Positions 44,862 to 54,012 of a DNA stretch of 64,000 bases are shown here, piece after piece. Under the pieces are notes generated by a model. The model worked only from the letters and a program-made list of their open reading frames with translations. It was not told the origin of the DNA and did no database searches. A program made the position numbers and the translations under genes. Source of the DNA: Pseudomonas lopnurensis (GTDB taxonomy: Bacteria; Pseudomonadota; Gammaproteobacteria; Pseudomonadales; Pseudomonadaceae); contig NZ_JADDIX010000077.1 of the NCBI RefSeq assembly GCF_015070855.1, positions 169,645 through 233,644 of the forward strand, read 5' to 3'. Positions within the stretch are counted from its first letter, which is position 1; the number at the start of each line of letters is the position of its first letter.

Positions 44862-45260
44862 CTACTTGACGACCTTCAGGCTCGGGCGACCGCCCGGGCG
44901 CGGAGCGCCATCCTCGCCGCCATCGGTCGGCGCATCGTCATCCGGCGGGGTCGGCTCGATCTCGAAGACCATGCCCTGGCCGTTTTCCCTGGCATAGATC
45001 GCCATGACCGCGGCCGAAGGCACGTTGAGCGAATGGGCGATGCCGCCGAAACGCCCCTCGAAGCTGATCGCCTCGTTATCCATGTGCAGATGGCGCACGG
45101 CGCTGGGTGCCACGTTAAGCACGATCTGGCCGTCGCTGGCGAATCCGGCCGGCACCTGAACCCCCGGATACTCGGCATTGACCAGCAGGTGCGGCGTGCA
45201 ATCGTTATCGACGATCCACTCGTAGAGCGCTCTTACCAGATAAGGGCGGCTTGAATTCAT
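44862..45260 (-). CDS. sspB: ClpXP specificity-enhancing factor SspB
   Basis: 132 residues. N-terminal NSSRPYLVRALYEWIVDNDCTPHLLVNAEYPGVQVP and NVAPSAVRHLHMDNEAISFEGRFGG form the SsrA-tag-binding domain; after an acidic linker, the C-terminal GRPSLKVVK is the ClpX-docking (XB) peptide. It delivers SsrA-tagged proteins to ClpXP. It is 15 bp downstream of sspA, in one operon. Confidence 0.96.
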   Translation of the reverse strand: MNSSRPYLVRALYEWIVDNDCTPHLLVNAEYPGVQVPAGFASDGQIVLNVAPSAVRHLHMDNEAISFEGRFGGIAHSLNVPSAAVMAIYARENGQGMVFEIEPTPPDDDAPTDGGEDGAPRPGGRPSLKVVK

Positions 45261-45275
45261 GATGACGTCCTCGAC

Positions 45276-45893
45276 TTAGCGCATGTTGCGCTCGACGGCG
45301 GAAAGACTGGCCTGGAAGGCCTCGCGGGCGAAGTTGCGCTCCATGTAATCGAGCAACGGCTTGGCCGCTCGCGGCAACTCGATACCGAGTCTGGGCAAAC
45401 GCCAGAGGATAGGCAACAGGCAGCAGTCGACGAGACTTATCTCATCGCTCATGAAATAGGGCTTCTCCGCAAATATCGGCGACACACCGGTCAGGCTTTC
45501 CCGCAGCTCCTTGCGCGCCTGCGCGCGGTGCGGTTCGGCGGTGCGCTGATCGAGCATGCGATCGGCCAGCGAACACCAGTCACGCTGGATGCGGTGCACC
45601 AGCAGCCGCGTATTGGCACGCGCCACCGGGTAGACCGGCAACAGCGGGGGATGCGGGTAGCGCTCTTCCAGATACTCCAGAATCACGCTCGGCTCGTACA
45701 ACGCAAGGTCGCGGTCCACCAGCGTTGGCACGCTGGCATATGGATTAACCTCAGCCAGCTTGACCGGGCACTGCCCGGCCTCGACATCGATGACCTCGAC
45801 ACTGACGCCCTTCTCCGCGAGCACGAGACGGACACGGTGGGAATAGTGATCGGCGGGATCGGAATAGCAGGCCAACCGGTTGGTTGCAGCCAT
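45276..45893 (-). CDS. sspA: stringent starvation protein A
   Basis: 205 residues from the ATG at 45893 (GAGGAAGGA upstream). Glutathione-S-transferase fold without the catalytic residues: [71 protein letters not shown]. SspA binds RNA polymerase and helps transcription under starvation and acid stress, with virulence roles in several genera. Confidence 0.95.
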   Translation of the reverse strand: MAATNRLACYSDPADHYSHRVRLVLAEKGVSVEVIDVEAGQCPVKLAEVNPYASVPTLVDRDLALYEPSVILEYLEERYPHPPLLPVYPVARANTRLLVHRIQRDWCSLADRMLDQRTAEPHRAQARKELRESLTGVSPIFAEKPYFMSDEISLVDCCLLPILWRLPRLGIELPRAAKPLLDYMERNFAREAFQASLSAVERNMR

Positions 45894-45924
45894 AGGTCCT
45901 TCCTCACTCTTTATCCGGAGGCAG

Positions 45925-45954
45925 AAAAAACACGCGCGCCCATGGGGCGCGCGC
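45925..45954 (-). terminator. Rho-independent terminator of the petABC operon
   Basis: On the minus strand, GCGCGCCCC/GGGGCGCGCG-type stem with a CATG loop followed by TGTTTTTT, 27 bp after the cytochrome c1 stop. Confidence 0.85.
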
Positions 45955-45980
45955 AAGGTACAGCTTGAATGACGAAGCGC

Positions 45981-46760
45981 TTAGTGAACGTCTTTCCAAT
46001 ACTCGCGCTTGAGCAGGTAGGCGAACACGAAGAATACCGCCAGGAACAGCAACACGTAGGTGCCGATGCGCTGGCTTTCCAGCTTGACCGGGTTGGCCGA
46101 ATAAGCCAGGAAGGTCACCAGATTCTTGATCTTCTCGTCGTACTCGGCTTCGCTCAGCTCACCGGTGCCGGGCTCGATGACCATCTGGTCACAGGCTTCC
46201 TGGGTAATCGGCGTGCCGGTCAGCGGATCGAACTGCTTGCGGCCATTCTCGACCACCTGCACCTGCTTGCAACCGACGACCCGACGACCCTGCAGCGGAG
46301 CCAGCACGTGCGGCATGCCCACGTTCGGGAATACCGTGTTGTTGACGCCATAGGGACGCGCCGGGTCCTCATAGAAGCTGCGCATGTACGAATACAGCCA
46401 ATCGTTGCCACGCACGCGCGCGACCAGGGTCAGATCCGGCGGCGCTGCGCCGAACCAGGTCTTGGCGTCCTCGGGCTTCATGCCGCTCTTCATGTGATCG
46501 CCGTACTTGGCATCGGTGAAGACGATGTTGTCCATCATGACTTCTTCCGAAATGCCGAGGTCGGTAGCCACCCTTTCGTAACGCTGATACTGGGCGCTGT
46601 GACAACCCATGCAGTAGTTGGCGAAGGTCTTCAGACCGTCCTGCATGGCTACCTTGTCGGTCAGGTCGATGTCGACCTTGTCCAGATGAACCGCGGGGCC
46701 GGCCGCGAAGGAGAAGACCGGCACAATTGCAAGAATCAATGCAGCAAATTGCTTTTTCAT
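45981..46760 (-). CDS. petC: cytochrome c1 of the bc1 complex
   Basis: 259 residues with a cleaved signal peptide (ALILAIVPVFSFA), the haem c motif CMGCH (about residue 50), Met ligand region (KSGMKPEDAKTWFGAAPPDLTLVARVRG), and a C-terminal membrane anchor (IGTYVLLFLAVFFVFAYLL). It passes electrons from the Rieske centre to soluble cytochrome c. Its start overlaps the petB end by one base. Confidence 0.96.
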   Translation of the reverse strand: MKKQFAALILAIVPVFSFAAGPAVHLDKVDIDLTDKVAMQDGLKTFANYCMGCHSAQYQRYERVATDLGISEEVMMDNIVFTDAKYGDHMKSGMKPEDAKTWFGAAPPDLTLVARVRGNDWLYSYMRSFYEDPARPYGVNNTVFPNVGMPHVLAPLQGRRVVGCKQVQVVENGRKQFDPLTGTPITQEACDQMVIEPGTGELSEAEYDEKIKNLVTFLAYSANPVKLESQRIGTYVLLFLAVFFVFAYLLKREYWKDVH

Positions 46761-47971
46761 CAGCCATCCACCCTTTGCGGAACCACTTTGGTCTTCTCGA
46801 GCTTGGTGTAGAACGGCATCAGGATGAAGTATCCGAAGTAGATAGCAGTACAGATCCGCGATACCAGAGTGCGCTCGGGCGTCGGAGAAAGTACGCCCAG
46901 CACGCCGAGAATGATGAAGGAGATGCAGAACGCCAGCAGCGCGATCTTGCTCATCCAGCCCTTGTACTTCATGGACTTGACCGGACTACGGTCGAGCCAG
47001 GGCAGAACGAACAGCACCGCGATGGCCGCGCCCATGGCGATCACGCCGAGCAACTTATCCGGCACCGCACGCAGGATTGCGTAGAAGGGGGTGAAGTACC
47101 ACACCGGCGCAATGTGTTCCGGCGTCTTGAAGGCGTTCGCCACTTCGAAGTTCGGCTTCTCGAGGAAGTAACCGCCCATCTCGGGGAAGAAGAATACGAT
47201 CGCGCAGAACACGAACAGGAACACCACCACGCCGACGATGTCTTTGACGGTGTAGTACGGGTGGAACGGGATGCCGTCGAGCGGCACACCGGCCTCGTCC
47301 TTGGTCTTCTTGATGTCGACGCCCAGCGGGTTGTTCGAACCGACTTCGTGCAGGGCCAGGATGTGCAGCACCACCAGACCGAGAATGACGATCGGCAGGG
47401 CGATGACATGCAGCGCGAAGAAGCGGTTGAGGGTGATGCCGGAAATCAGGTAGTCGCCACGAATCCACTGGGTCAGGTCGTCACCGATGACCGGAATGGC
47501 GCCGAACAGCGAAATGATCACCTGCGCACCCCAATAGGACATCTGGCCCCACGGCAGCAGGTAGCCCATGAAGGCTTCGGCCATCAGCGCCAGATAGATC
47601 ATCATGCCGAAGATCCACACCAGCTCGCGAGGCTTCTGATAGGAGCCGTAGAGCAGACCGCGGAACATGTGCAGATAGACCACGACGAAGAACGCCGAAG
47701 CACCGGTGGAGTGCAGATAGCGGATGATCCAGCCGTACTCCACGTCGCGCATGATGTATTCGACGGACGCGAAGGCCCCTTCGGCGGAGGGCTCGAAGCT
47801 CATGGTCAGCCAGATACCGGTGAGGATCTGGTTGACCAGCACCAGCAGCGCCAGCGAGCCGAAGAAATAGAGAACGTTGAAGTTCTTAGGGGCGTAATAC
47901 TTGGAAAGATGGTCTTCCCACATCTTGGTAGCGGGGAAGCGGGCGTCGACCCATTCCATGAACTTGCTCAT
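46760..47971 (-). CDS. petB: cytochrome b of the bc1 complex
   Basis: 403 residues, eight membrane helices. Haem-ligating histidine pairs sit in helices B and D (WIIRYLHSTGASAFFVVVYLHMFRG and RFFALHVIALPIVILGLVVLHILALH). The Qo motif PEW is present as PEMGGYF-like in this lineage, and GYLLPWGQMSYWGAQVI is clear. Core of quinol oxidation. It overlaps petA by one base. Confidence 0.97.
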   Translation of the reverse strand: MSKFMEWVDARFPATKMWEDHLSKYYAPKNFNVLYFFGSLALLVLVNQILTGIWLTMSFEPSAEGAFASVEYIMRDVEYGWIIRYLHSTGASAFFVVVYLHMFRGLLYGSYQKPRELVWIFGMMIYLALMAEAFMGYLLPWGQMSYWGAQVIISLFGAIPVIGDDLTQWIRGDYLISGITLNRFFALHVIALPIVILGLVVLHILALHEVGSNNPLGVDIKKTKDEAGVPLDGIPFHPYYTVKDIVGVVVFLFVFCAIVFFFPEMGGYFLEKPNFEVANAFKTPEHIAPVWYFTPFYAILRAVPDKLLGVIAMGAAIAVLFVLPWLDRSPVKSMKYKGWMSKIALLAFCISFIILGVLGVLSPTPERTLVSRICTAIYFGYFILMPFYTKLEKTKVVPQRVDG

Positions 47972-48564
47972 CAGGCGTTCTCCTGGTCCACACCGATGAT
48001 GATGACATTATCGGTCTCGTACGAGTGCGGGGGCACCGGCAGGTTCAAGGGAGCGGGCTGCGCCTTGAAGACGCGACCAGCCATATCGTATTTGGAACCG
48101 TGGCATGGGCAGAAATAGCCACCCATCCAATCGGCGCCGAGATCGGCCGCAGCCACTTCGGGACGGAAGGACGGGGCGCAACCCAGGTGAGTACAGAGAC
48201 CGACGAGCACGAGGAGCTCGGGCTTGATCGACCGGTTCTTCGGGTCGACATACGCCGGCTGGTCCGAGGATTTGGACTCCGGATCAGCCACCTGCGCAGC
48301 GACCTTCTCCAGATTCGCGAGAATCTCCTCGGTACGACGCACGATAAACACCGGCTGACCGCGCCATTCGGCGACCATCTGCTGTCCCGGCTCGATCTTG
48401 CTGATATTTACCCTCACCGGTGCACCGGCAGCCTTGGCCTTGGCACTCGGGAACCACGATCCCACGAACGGGACCGCGGCACCCACCGCTCCTGCAGCAC
48501 CCACCACCGAAGTGGCGGCTACAAGGAAGCGACGCCGGCCAGCATTCACGCCGTCATTGCTCAT
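47971..48564 (-). CDS. petA: Rieske iron-sulfur subunit of the bc1 complex
   Basis: 197 residues. Twin-Arg-type start (GRRRFLVAATSVVGAAGAVGAAVPFVG, RRRF then a hydrophobic anchor) for Tat export of the folded protein. The 2Fe-2S ligands lie in CTHLGC and CPCHGS. It oxidises quinol at the Qo site. First gene of petABC. Confidence 0.97.
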   Translation of the reverse strand: MSNDGVNAGRRRFLVAATSVVGAAGAVGAAVPFVGSWFPSAKAKAAGAPVRVNISKIEPGQQMVAEWRGQPVFIVRRTEEILANLEKVAAQVADPESKSSDQPAYVDPKNRSIKPELLVLVGLCTHLGCAPSFRPEVAAADLGADWMGGYFCPCHGSKYDMAGRVFKAQPAPLNLPVPPHSYETDNVIIIGVDQENA

Positions 48565-48619
48565 TCAAGTCGTCTCCCATCAGCTTCTTATGACCTGCTC
48601 TAGGGCAGGCATGTACTAC

Positions 48620-48648
48620 GTAAAATTGGGCCGCGAAAAATTCGCCAA
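48620..48648 (-). promoter_or_regulatory. candidate petABC promoter
   Basis: On the minus strand, TTGGCG (48648-48643), 17-bp spacer, TTTTAC (48625-48620). It lies in an AT-rich stretch about 56 bp before the petA start. Confidence 0.4.
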
Positions 48649-48763
48649 ATGGTAAAGAAAAGACCCTCTTCTGACAAGGTAATAGCCTGTCACAAAACGC
48701 CTACAGCCCCGTAGAACCGGGACCTTCGGCACGCGACACGCTGTCGCACCAGAAATTCGGGCC

Positions 48764-48799
48764 ATAAAAAAACGCCCAGCTCCGAACGAAGCTGGGCGT
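48764..48799 (-). terminator. Rho-independent terminator of rplM-rpsI
   Basis: On the minus strand a 10-bp stem (ACGCCCAGCT / AGCTGGGCGT) with a TCGTTCGG loop followed by seven T, 19 bp after the rpsI stop. Confidence 0.92.
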
Positions 48800-48817
48800 C
48801 TTCTTGTAAAGCGCGGA

Positions 48818-49210
48818 TCAGCGCTTGGAGTACTGCGGACGCTTGCGCGCCTTGCGCAGACCGACCTTCTTGCGCTCCACTTCGCGAGCATCGCGAGTCA
48901 CGAAGCCGGCCTTGCGCAGCGGGCTGCGCAGGGTCTCGTCATAGTCGATCAGAGCGCGAGTGATACCGTGGCGGATAGCACCGGCCTGACCACTGACACC
49001 ACCACCCAGAACGGTAACGTAGATGTCGAACTTCTCGACGGTCTCGGTCAGCTCCAGCGGCTGACGAACCACCATGCGGGCGGTTTCGCGACCGAAGAAG
49101 TTGTCCAGCTCACGGTTGTTGATGGAAATCTTGCCAGTGCCCGGGCGCAGGAAAACGCGCGCGGTTGCGGTCTTGCGACGGCCAGTGCCGTAATTTTGAG
49201 TCGCCGACAT
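48818..49210 (-). CDS. rpsI: 30S ribosomal protein S9
   Basis: 130 residues: [26 protein letters not shown] at the start and the invariant C-terminal [12 protein letters not shown] that reaches the P-site tRNA. It follows rplM by 14 bp. Confidence 0.98.
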   Translation of the reverse strand: MSATQNYGTGRRKTATARVFLRPGTGKISINNRELDNFFGRETARMVVRQPLELTETVEKFDIYVTVLGGGVSGQAGAIRHGITRALIDYDETLRSPLRKAGFVTRDAREVERKKVGLRKARKRPQYSKR

Positions 49211-49224
49211 AATGAACTATTCCG

Positions 49225-49653
49225 TTAAATCTTCAGTTCTTGGGGCTGCTGAGCGGTGTGCGGGTGGCTGGCACCCTTGTAGACCTTCAGCTTACGATAC
49301 ATGTCGCGACCCAGCGGGTTCTTCGGCAGCATGCCTTTGACCGCGGTCTCGATCACACGCTCGGGCGCCTTGGCGATCAGCTTCTCGAAGTTGATCGACT
49401 TGATGCCACCCGGGAAACCGGAGTGGGAGTAGTACATCTTGTCGGTGGTCTTGGCACCGGTAACACGCACTTGCTCGGCATTGATCACGACGATGTAATC
49501 GCCGGTATCGACGTGAGGGGTGTATTCCGGCTTGTGCTTGCCACGCAGGCGGCTAGCGATTTCGGTTGCCAGACGACCCAGGGTCTGGCCGGCAGCGTCG
49601 ACGACGAACCAGTCGCGCTTGACGGTTTCCGGTTTAGCAGTAAATGTCTTCAT
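49225..49653 (-). CDS. rplM: 50S ribosomal protein L13
   Basis: 142 residues: [52 protein letters not shown] and the [20 protein letters not shown] motif. First gene of the rplM-rpsI operon. Confidence 0.98.
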   Translation of the reverse strand: MKTFTAKPETVKRDWFVVDAAGQTLGRLATEIASRLRGKHKPEYTPHVDTGDYIVVINAEQVRVTGAKTTDKMYYSHSGFPGGIKSINFEKLIAKAPERVIETAVKGMLPKNPLGRDMYRKLKVYKGASHPHTAQQPQELKI

Positions 49654-49694
49654 TCGTTATAGCCTCAGGGGCCGCCCTGAAAATAAGACGGCGA

Positions 49695-49723
49695 ATCTTA
49701 CTGAATGGTGCTCGCCCTGGCAA
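49695..49723 (-). promoter_or_regulatory. rplM-rpsI promoter
   Basis: On the minus strand, TTGCCA (49723-49718), 17-bp spacer, TAAGAT (49700-49695). The leader would be about 35 nt. Confidence 0.65.
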
Positions 49724-49794
49724 GGCCAGGGCAGCCGGAAACAGACGCTATCGGGGGCTCGGGTCAGCGCGTCCGCCACGGCAGTGGTTCGGTA

Positions 49795-49843
49795 GGCTAG
49801 GCATCCCCTACCTTTGGCTTGCGTCGACAGGCTAGGCATCCCC
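49795..49843. repeat. short direct repeat GGCTAGGCATCCCC
   Basis: Two exact 14-bp copies (49795-49808 and 49830-49843) in the 460-bp gap between rplM and tas. Purpose unknown. Confidence 0.6.
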
Positions 49844-49895
49844 GGCGACAGGCTGCGGAATTATCCTGATTGCCAGAAAAATAGCAACGACTTTT

Positions 49896-49932
49896 AGGGT
49901 CTATTGACGTTTCATACGCGGCCGCGCTGGAA
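49896..49932. repeat. TAGGG element, single-end remnant
   Basis: TAGGGTCTATTGACGTTTCA followed by TACGCGGCCGCG resembles the left arm of the copies at 205 and 19763. I find no matching right end downstream, so it looks like a solo end. The remainder of 49654-50114 shows only the rplM promoter and the short direct repeat. Confidence 0.45.
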
Positions 49933-50114
49933 CCTCTCCGGCACTCATCGGGGACATCCGATACATCGACGCAAGACACCAGCCCCAATCGAACCGCCCT
50001 GCGCACCGATCGCCACCAAATGGCACTTCAACGCAGGCAGTCACTCTGATGACACGACCGGAGGCAACTTCGTTAAGCTTCCCTAGCGGTCTTTTCATTG
50101 CGCGAGGAATCTCC

Positions 50115-51152
50115 ATGGAATTTCGTCGACTGGGTCGTAGCGACCTCGAGGTGAGCGCGATCGGCCTGGGCACCATGACCTGGGGCGAACAGAACAGCGA
50201 AGCCGAAGCCTTCGCCCAGATCGACAGGGCCAAGGCCGCCGGGATCAACTTCATCGATACCGCGGAGATGTATCCGGTACCGCCACGGCCGGAAACCTAC
50301 GCGACCACCGAGCGTTACATAGGCAATTATTTCAAGGCGCGTGGCGATCGCGCCGACTGGGTCCTGGCGACCAAGATCGCCGGCCCCGGCAATGGCATCG
50401 GCCATATCCGCGACGGGCATCTCAGATTCAACCGACAGCACATTCGTACCGCCGTCGATGCCAGCCTCCAGCGCCTGCAGACCGACTGGATCGATCTTTA
50501 CCAACTGCACTGGCCCGAGCGCAGCACCAACTTCTTCGGTCAACTGGGCTACTGCCATCGGGAGAGCGACTTCACACCCCTCGAAGAAACCCTGCAAGCC
50601 CTCGATGACGAAGTGAGGGCCGGCCGGATACGCCACATAGGGCTGTCCAACGAGACGCCCTGGGGCACCATGAAATACCTGCAACTGGCCGAAAGCCGCG
50701 GTTGGCCGCGCGCCGTTTCGATCCAGAATCCATACAACCTGCTCAACCGCAGCTTCGAGATAGGGCTGGCGGAAATCGCCATCCGCGAACAATGCGGGCT
50801 GCTCGCCTACTCGCCCCTGGCCTTCGGCATGCTCAGCGGCAAGTACGAGAACGGCGCGCGGCCGGCCAATGCCCGCATTACGCTCTTCCAACGCTTCTCG
50901 CGCTACACCAACCCGCAGGCACAAGCCGCCTGCTCACGATACGTCGCCCTCGCCCGCGAGCACGGCCTCGCCCCGGCCCAGATGGCGCTCGCCTACGTCA
51001 CCGCACAACCCTTCGTCACCAGCAACATCATCGGCGCCACCTCTCTTGAGCAACTCGAAGCCAATCTCGCCAGCGCAGAGATGAAACTATCGGCCGAGGT
51101 CCTTGCCGGCATCGAAGCGATTCACACGCAGCAGCCGAATCCTGCGCCGTGA
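50115..51152 (+). CDS. tas: Tas-type NADP(H)-dependent aldo-keto reductase
   Basis: 345 residues from the ATG at 50115 (GAGGAA upstream), near the 346 of E. coli Tas. TIM-barrel AKR: VSAIGLGTMTWGEQNSEAEA, INFIDTAEMYPVPPRPET (catalytic Asp, Tyr), LATKIAGPGN (Lys), LYQLHWPERSTNFFGQLGY (His), GLSNETPWGTMKYL and NPYNLLNRSFEIGLAE. The MYPVPPRPET motif is special to the Tas group. The physiological substrate is not established. Confidence 0.92.
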   Translation: MEFRRLGRSDLEVSAIGLGTMTWGEQNSEAEAFAQIDRAKAAGINFIDTAEMYPVPPRPETYATTERYIGNYFKARGDRADWVLATKIAGPGNGIGHIRDGHLRFNRQHIRTAVDASLQRLQTDWIDLYQLHWPERSTNFFGQLGYCHRESDFTPLEETLQALDDEVRAGRIRHIGLSNETPWGTMKYLQLAESRGWPRAVSIQNPYNLLNRSFEIGLAEIAIREQCGLLAYSPLAFGMLSGKYENGARPANARITLFQRFSRYTNPQAQAACSRYVALAREHGLAPAQMALAYVTAQPFVTSNIIGATSLEQLEANLASAEMKLSAEVLAGIEAIHTQQPNPAP

Positions 51153-51228
51153 AGGCCCGGCGCTGCAGAAACTCATTTATCAGAAGCTCACTCAAAAAGA
51201 AGGCCACCAGCGCAAAGGAACCACCCGG

Positions 51229-51912
51229 ATGATCTCCGCCCACCTGCTTGCCCCATCCAGCATCATCGCGGGCTGGCTGATCTACTCGATCGCCCTGCTC
51301 TGGGCGACGTGGCGCGCGCCGTGGGTCGAGTTGTTCAGCGATACGCGGCGCCAGCACCTGCTGTTCGGGGCGATGCTGGCCATCTTCCTGCTCTGGCTGG
51401 TGCGCCGCGACTTCGACTCGGGATTGTCCTTCCATTTCATCGGACTGACGGCCATAACCCTGCTGCTGGACTGGCCGCTGGCCATCATTGCCGCCCTCAG
51501 CGCACAACTCGGCCTGACCCTGACGGGGCACCAACATCTGGCGGCACTGGGCGTGAATGGCGTTCTGCTGGTGCTGATTCCGGTATTGGTCACCGTCATC
51601 TGCGCCCGCCTGGTCGAGCGCGCGCAGCCGCGAAACCTGTTCGTCTTCATCTTCTTCTCCGGATTCTTCCCGGCCGCACTGGCCGCACTGCTATGCGTAC
51701 TGGCTTCGCTGGGCGTACTGCTGATCGACGGCCGCTTCCCGATGCCCCCGTGGCTCGAGGATTTCGCAGGCTACATCTGGCTGGTGATGTTCCCGGAAGC
51801 CTTCATCAACGGCACCGCGGTCACGGCACTGGTGGTCTTCTATCCGGACTGGCTGGAAAGCTTCAACCAGAGCCGCTATCTGCAGGCGCCCTGGAAGGAT
51901 GAGGGGCGATAG
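51229..51912 (+). CDS. CbiM-like membrane protein (energy-coupling factor permease type)
   Basis: 227 residues from the ATG at 51229 (AAAGGAA upstream), six or seven hydrophobic segments. N-terminal MISAHLLAPSSIIAGWLIYSIALLW and the FPEAFINGTAVTALVVFYPDW block resemble the CbiM/NikM substrate-binding membrane subunit family. No CbiN/O/Q partners are adjacent, so cobalt or nickel transport is not shown. The stop codon TAG belongs to the REP that begins at 51910. Confidence 0.65.
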   Translation: MISAHLLAPSSIIAGWLIYSIALLWATWRAPWVELFSDTRRQHLLFGAMLAIFLLWLVRRDFDSGLSFHFIGLTAITLLLDWPLAIIAALSAQLGLTLTGHQHLAALGVNGVLLVLIPVLVTVICARLVERAQPRNLFVFIFFSGFFPAALAALLCVLASLGVLLIDGRFPMPPWLEDFAGYIWLVMFPEAFINGTAVTALVVFYPDWLESFNQSRYLQAPWKDEGR

Positions 51913-51985
51913 GCGGGTTTCACCCGCCCTACAAGCCTGCATAGTGTTCCGCCTGGCATAGGCGCAGGGCGAGTTGCAACCCGCC
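51910..51985. repeat. REP pair (BIME)
   Basis: TAGGCGGGTTTCACCCGCCC (51910 on) and AGGGCGAGTTGCAACCCGCC (51966-51985), inverted to each other. The first TAG is the stop codon of the preceding gene. A further REP of the GAGCATGGCTCG type follows at about 52043-52080. Confidence 0.8.
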
Positions 51986-52153
51986 GAACGGAGTTCGCCC
52001 CACAGCGGAACAAAGTCGGAACGGAGCACTCGATGCTTTCGCGGGGCCTGATTCGCGAGCATGGCTCGCCCCTACGGGAGGGCGCGAAGACAAAGATGAC
52101 GCATGACCCTGACGGCATCGCAGGGTTGCCATGTCCACCAGCAGCAGCCACAC

Positions 52154-52168
52154 TGCATCGCAAATGCA
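52154..52168. promoter_or_regulatory. possible operator of the toxin-antitoxin pair
   Basis: Palindrome TGCAT-CGCAA-ATGCA 14 bp before the antitoxin ATG. Antitoxins usually repress their own operon from such a site; this assignment is by position only. Confidence 0.4.
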
Positions 52169-52182
52169 ACGCAGGTTATCCT

Positions 52183-52455
52183 ATGAAAACCGCAACCCTG
52201 CCCTCGATTCGCGTCCAGCCCGAACTCCGACAGGCGGCCGAAGCCGTACTCAAGCCTGGAGAAACCCTGTCCTCGCTCATGGAGCAAGCTCTGAGGCAGA
52301 GCATCGCCGCTCGGCAGGATCAGGAAGAGTTCATCGAGCGCGGACTCGCCTCCGCATCGCGCGCCAGATCGACTGGCCGTTATCTACCAGCAGGCGACGT
52401 ACTCGCGTCCCTTGAGGAACGCCTGCAACAAGCCCGAACCAACAAGCACCGATGA
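52183..52455 (+). CDS. ribbon-helix-helix type antitoxin (YlcI/YnfO-like)
   Basis: 90 residues from the ATG at 52183. N-terminal TLPSIRVQPELRQAAEAVLKPGETLSSLMEQALRQSI fits a ribbon-helix-helix DNA-binding domain; the C-terminal half (GRYLPAGDVLASLEERLQQA) would wrap the toxin. It overlaps the toxin gene by 4 bp as ATGA. Antitoxin first, toxin second is the type II layout. Confidence 0.82.
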   Translation: MKTATLPSIRVQPELRQAAEAVLKPGETLSSLMEQALRQSIAARQDQEEFIERGLASASRARSTGRYLPAGDVLASLEERLQQARTNKHR

Positions 52456-52751
52456 CATACCAGGTACGCTTCACGGAAGAAGCGCAGGCAGATCTGCTCA
52501 GGCTTTACGATTTTCTGCTCGAGCGCGACCTCGAACTGGCTGAGCGTGCACTCGCCACCATCCGCCAGGCTCTCGCCCTACTGGAAAGCTTCCCCTTCTC
52601 CTGCCGCAAGCCCCTGCCCGACACCCCGCGCTTTCGTGAACTACTGATACCGTTCGGCCGGGAAGGCTATGTGGCACTCTTCGAGATCGACAGCGCCACG
52701 ACGGTCACTATTCTTGCGATCAGGCATCAGCGCGAAGACGATTATCAATGA
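52452..52751 (+). CDS. RelE/ParE-family toxin
   Basis: 99 residues: YQVRFTEEAQADLLRLYDFLLERDLELAERAL, then SFPFSCRKPLPDTPRFRELLIPFGREGYVALFEID and ILAIRHQREDDYQ. This is the ParE/RelE fold; the RHQRE near the end is the usual conserved patch. ParE toxins poison gyrase, RelE cleaves mRNA; the ParE group fits better. The pair appears intact. Confidence 0.88.
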   Translation: MTYQVRFTEEAQADLLRLYDFLLERDLELAERALATIRQALALLESFPFSCRKPLPDTPRFRELLIPFGREGYVALFEIDSATTVTILAIRHQREDDYQ

Positions 52752-52775
52752 GGATTCGCGGGTATTTTTTATCGC

Positions 52776-52873
52776 AGGAGCGGGCCATGCCCGCGATGTT
52801 CTGCGCGTGCCGGGTTCGCGAGCATGGCTCGCTCCCTACAGGCGTACGGGTTGCAACCCGCCGAACGGCGTTT
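52776..52873. repeat. REP cluster downstream of the toxin
   Basis: GGAGCGGGCCATGCCCGCGA faces TCGCGAGCATGGCTCGCTCC (to about 52839), then a CGGGTTGCAACCCGCCGAAC unit at about 52849. Two REP families lie side by side. Confidence 0.7.
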
Positions 52874-52890
52874 GCCCCACACCGCCAAGC

Positions 52891-53088
52891 CTAATGCTGG
52901 CGAGGCGGCATATCGCCGGAGAACAGCTCATCCTCGAGCTCGTTGCCCGCAATGGCGTGCTCTTCCGAGGCCCACGCCCCCAGATCGATCAGCTTGCAGC
53001 GATCGGAACAGAACGGCCGATGCGGGCTCTGCGCGCCCCACTCCACCGGCGCCCCACAGGTGGGGCACTCAACGATGGTCACACTCAT
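52891..53088 (-). CDS. yacG: DNA gyrase inhibitor YacG
   Basis: 65 residues. A zinc-binding CPTCG...[21 protein letters not shown], the YacG signature, with an acidic tail. In E. coli YacG binds GyrB and blocks DNA binding. The start lies inside the 3' end of coaE (20-bp overlap), so the two are coupled. Confidence 0.93.
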   Translation of the reverse strand: MSVTIVECPTCGAPVEWGAQSPHRPFCSDRCKLIDLGAWASEEHAIAGNELEDELFSGDMPPRQH

Positions 53089-53692
53089 TACCGCCCCCTC
53101 GTAGCGTCAGATAAAAATGATGCAAACGCTCCACCTCGGATTTCAGCCAGGGCAGATCACGGTCATTCAACAACACATCGTCGGCATGCCGCAGGCGCTC
53201 CTCGCGAGCGGCCTGGACCTTGAGAATCGCCCGCACCTGCTCTTCGCTTGTGCGATCCCGGCCGATGGTGCGCTGCACCTGCAGCGCCTCGGGCACATCC
53301 ACCACCAGCACACGATCGACCTGCCGGTACTGCCCCGACTCGACCAGCAGCGGCGAAACCATGATCGCGTAAGGCGATTCTGCCAGCGCAAGATGCCGAG
53401 CAATCTCCGCCCGGATCAATGGGTGCAACAGCTGCTCCAGCCACTTGCGCTCATCCGGACTTCGAAATACCCGTTCGCGCAGGGCTGCGCGGTCCAGCTC
53501 GCCGCTCGGCAGAAGAATGTCTTCACCGAAGTGCTCGGCGATCTGCAGTAGCGCAGGCCGGCCAGGCTCCACCACCCAGCGCGCCGCCTGGTCGGCATCC
53601 ACGACATGCACCCCAAGGCTGGCGAAATGATCCGCCACGGCGGTCTTGCCGCTACCGATGCCGCCGGTCAATCCAAGAATCCAGGGTTTCAT
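53069..53692 (-). CDS. coaE: dephospho-CoA kinase
   Basis: 207 residues. P-loop [35 protein letters not shown] at the N-terminus, then [22 protein letters not shown] and [28 protein letters not shown]. It phosphorylates the 3'-OH of dephospho-CoA, the last step of CoA synthesis. The pilD-coaE-yacG order is standard in Pseudomonas. Confidence 0.97.
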   Translation of the reverse strand: MKPWILGLTGGIGSGKTAVADHFASLGVHVVDADQAARWVVEPGRPALLQIAEHFGEDILLPSGELDRAALRERVFRSPDERKWLEQLLHPLIRAEIARHLALAESPYAIMVSPLLVESGQYRQVDRVLVVDVPEALQVQRTIGRDRTSEEQVRAILKVQAAREERLRHADDVLLNDRDLPWLKSEVERLHHFYLTLRGGGNECDHR

Positions 53693-53810
53693 CAGGCAAA
53701 CACGCCCCAGCTGCCAAATCAGGACGCGCAGTAGTAACCACTCGGCTCACGAAGCGCAAGTCAAAATCGGGCGATGCCTGACCGCGCGGATTGCACAACG
53801 CTCCACCCCG

Positions 53811-54005
53811 ACGTAGGGCGAGCGCAACCCGCCAAGCACGATTCGCAACCACACCATGACCGAACCGCGCATGACCGCAAAGAGTTAAGAACCCGCCGAC
53901 AAGGGCAGCGTTTTGCAGAGCCGACGCCTGTGCATGACCGCGCGGGTTTCACCCGCCCTACGGCTTGCACGGCGCTCCGCCCCGATGTAGGGCAGGTAAA
54001 ACCCA
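53811..54005. repeat. REP cluster between coaE and pilD
   Basis: Three REP-like units: TAGGGCGAGCGCAACCCGCC (about 53813), GCGGGTTTCACCCGCCCTAC (about 53942-53961) and GTAGGGCAGGTAAAACCCAC (about 53987-54005). They occupy most of the 320-bp gap; nothing else is seen there. Confidence 0.7.
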
Positions 54006-54012
54006 CTACACC

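Noticed and set aside
53811..54005. Small RNA gene between coaE and pilD
   Set aside because: The hairpins are REP units of the family found throughout the window; there is no promoter or terminator arrangement specific to an sRNA.
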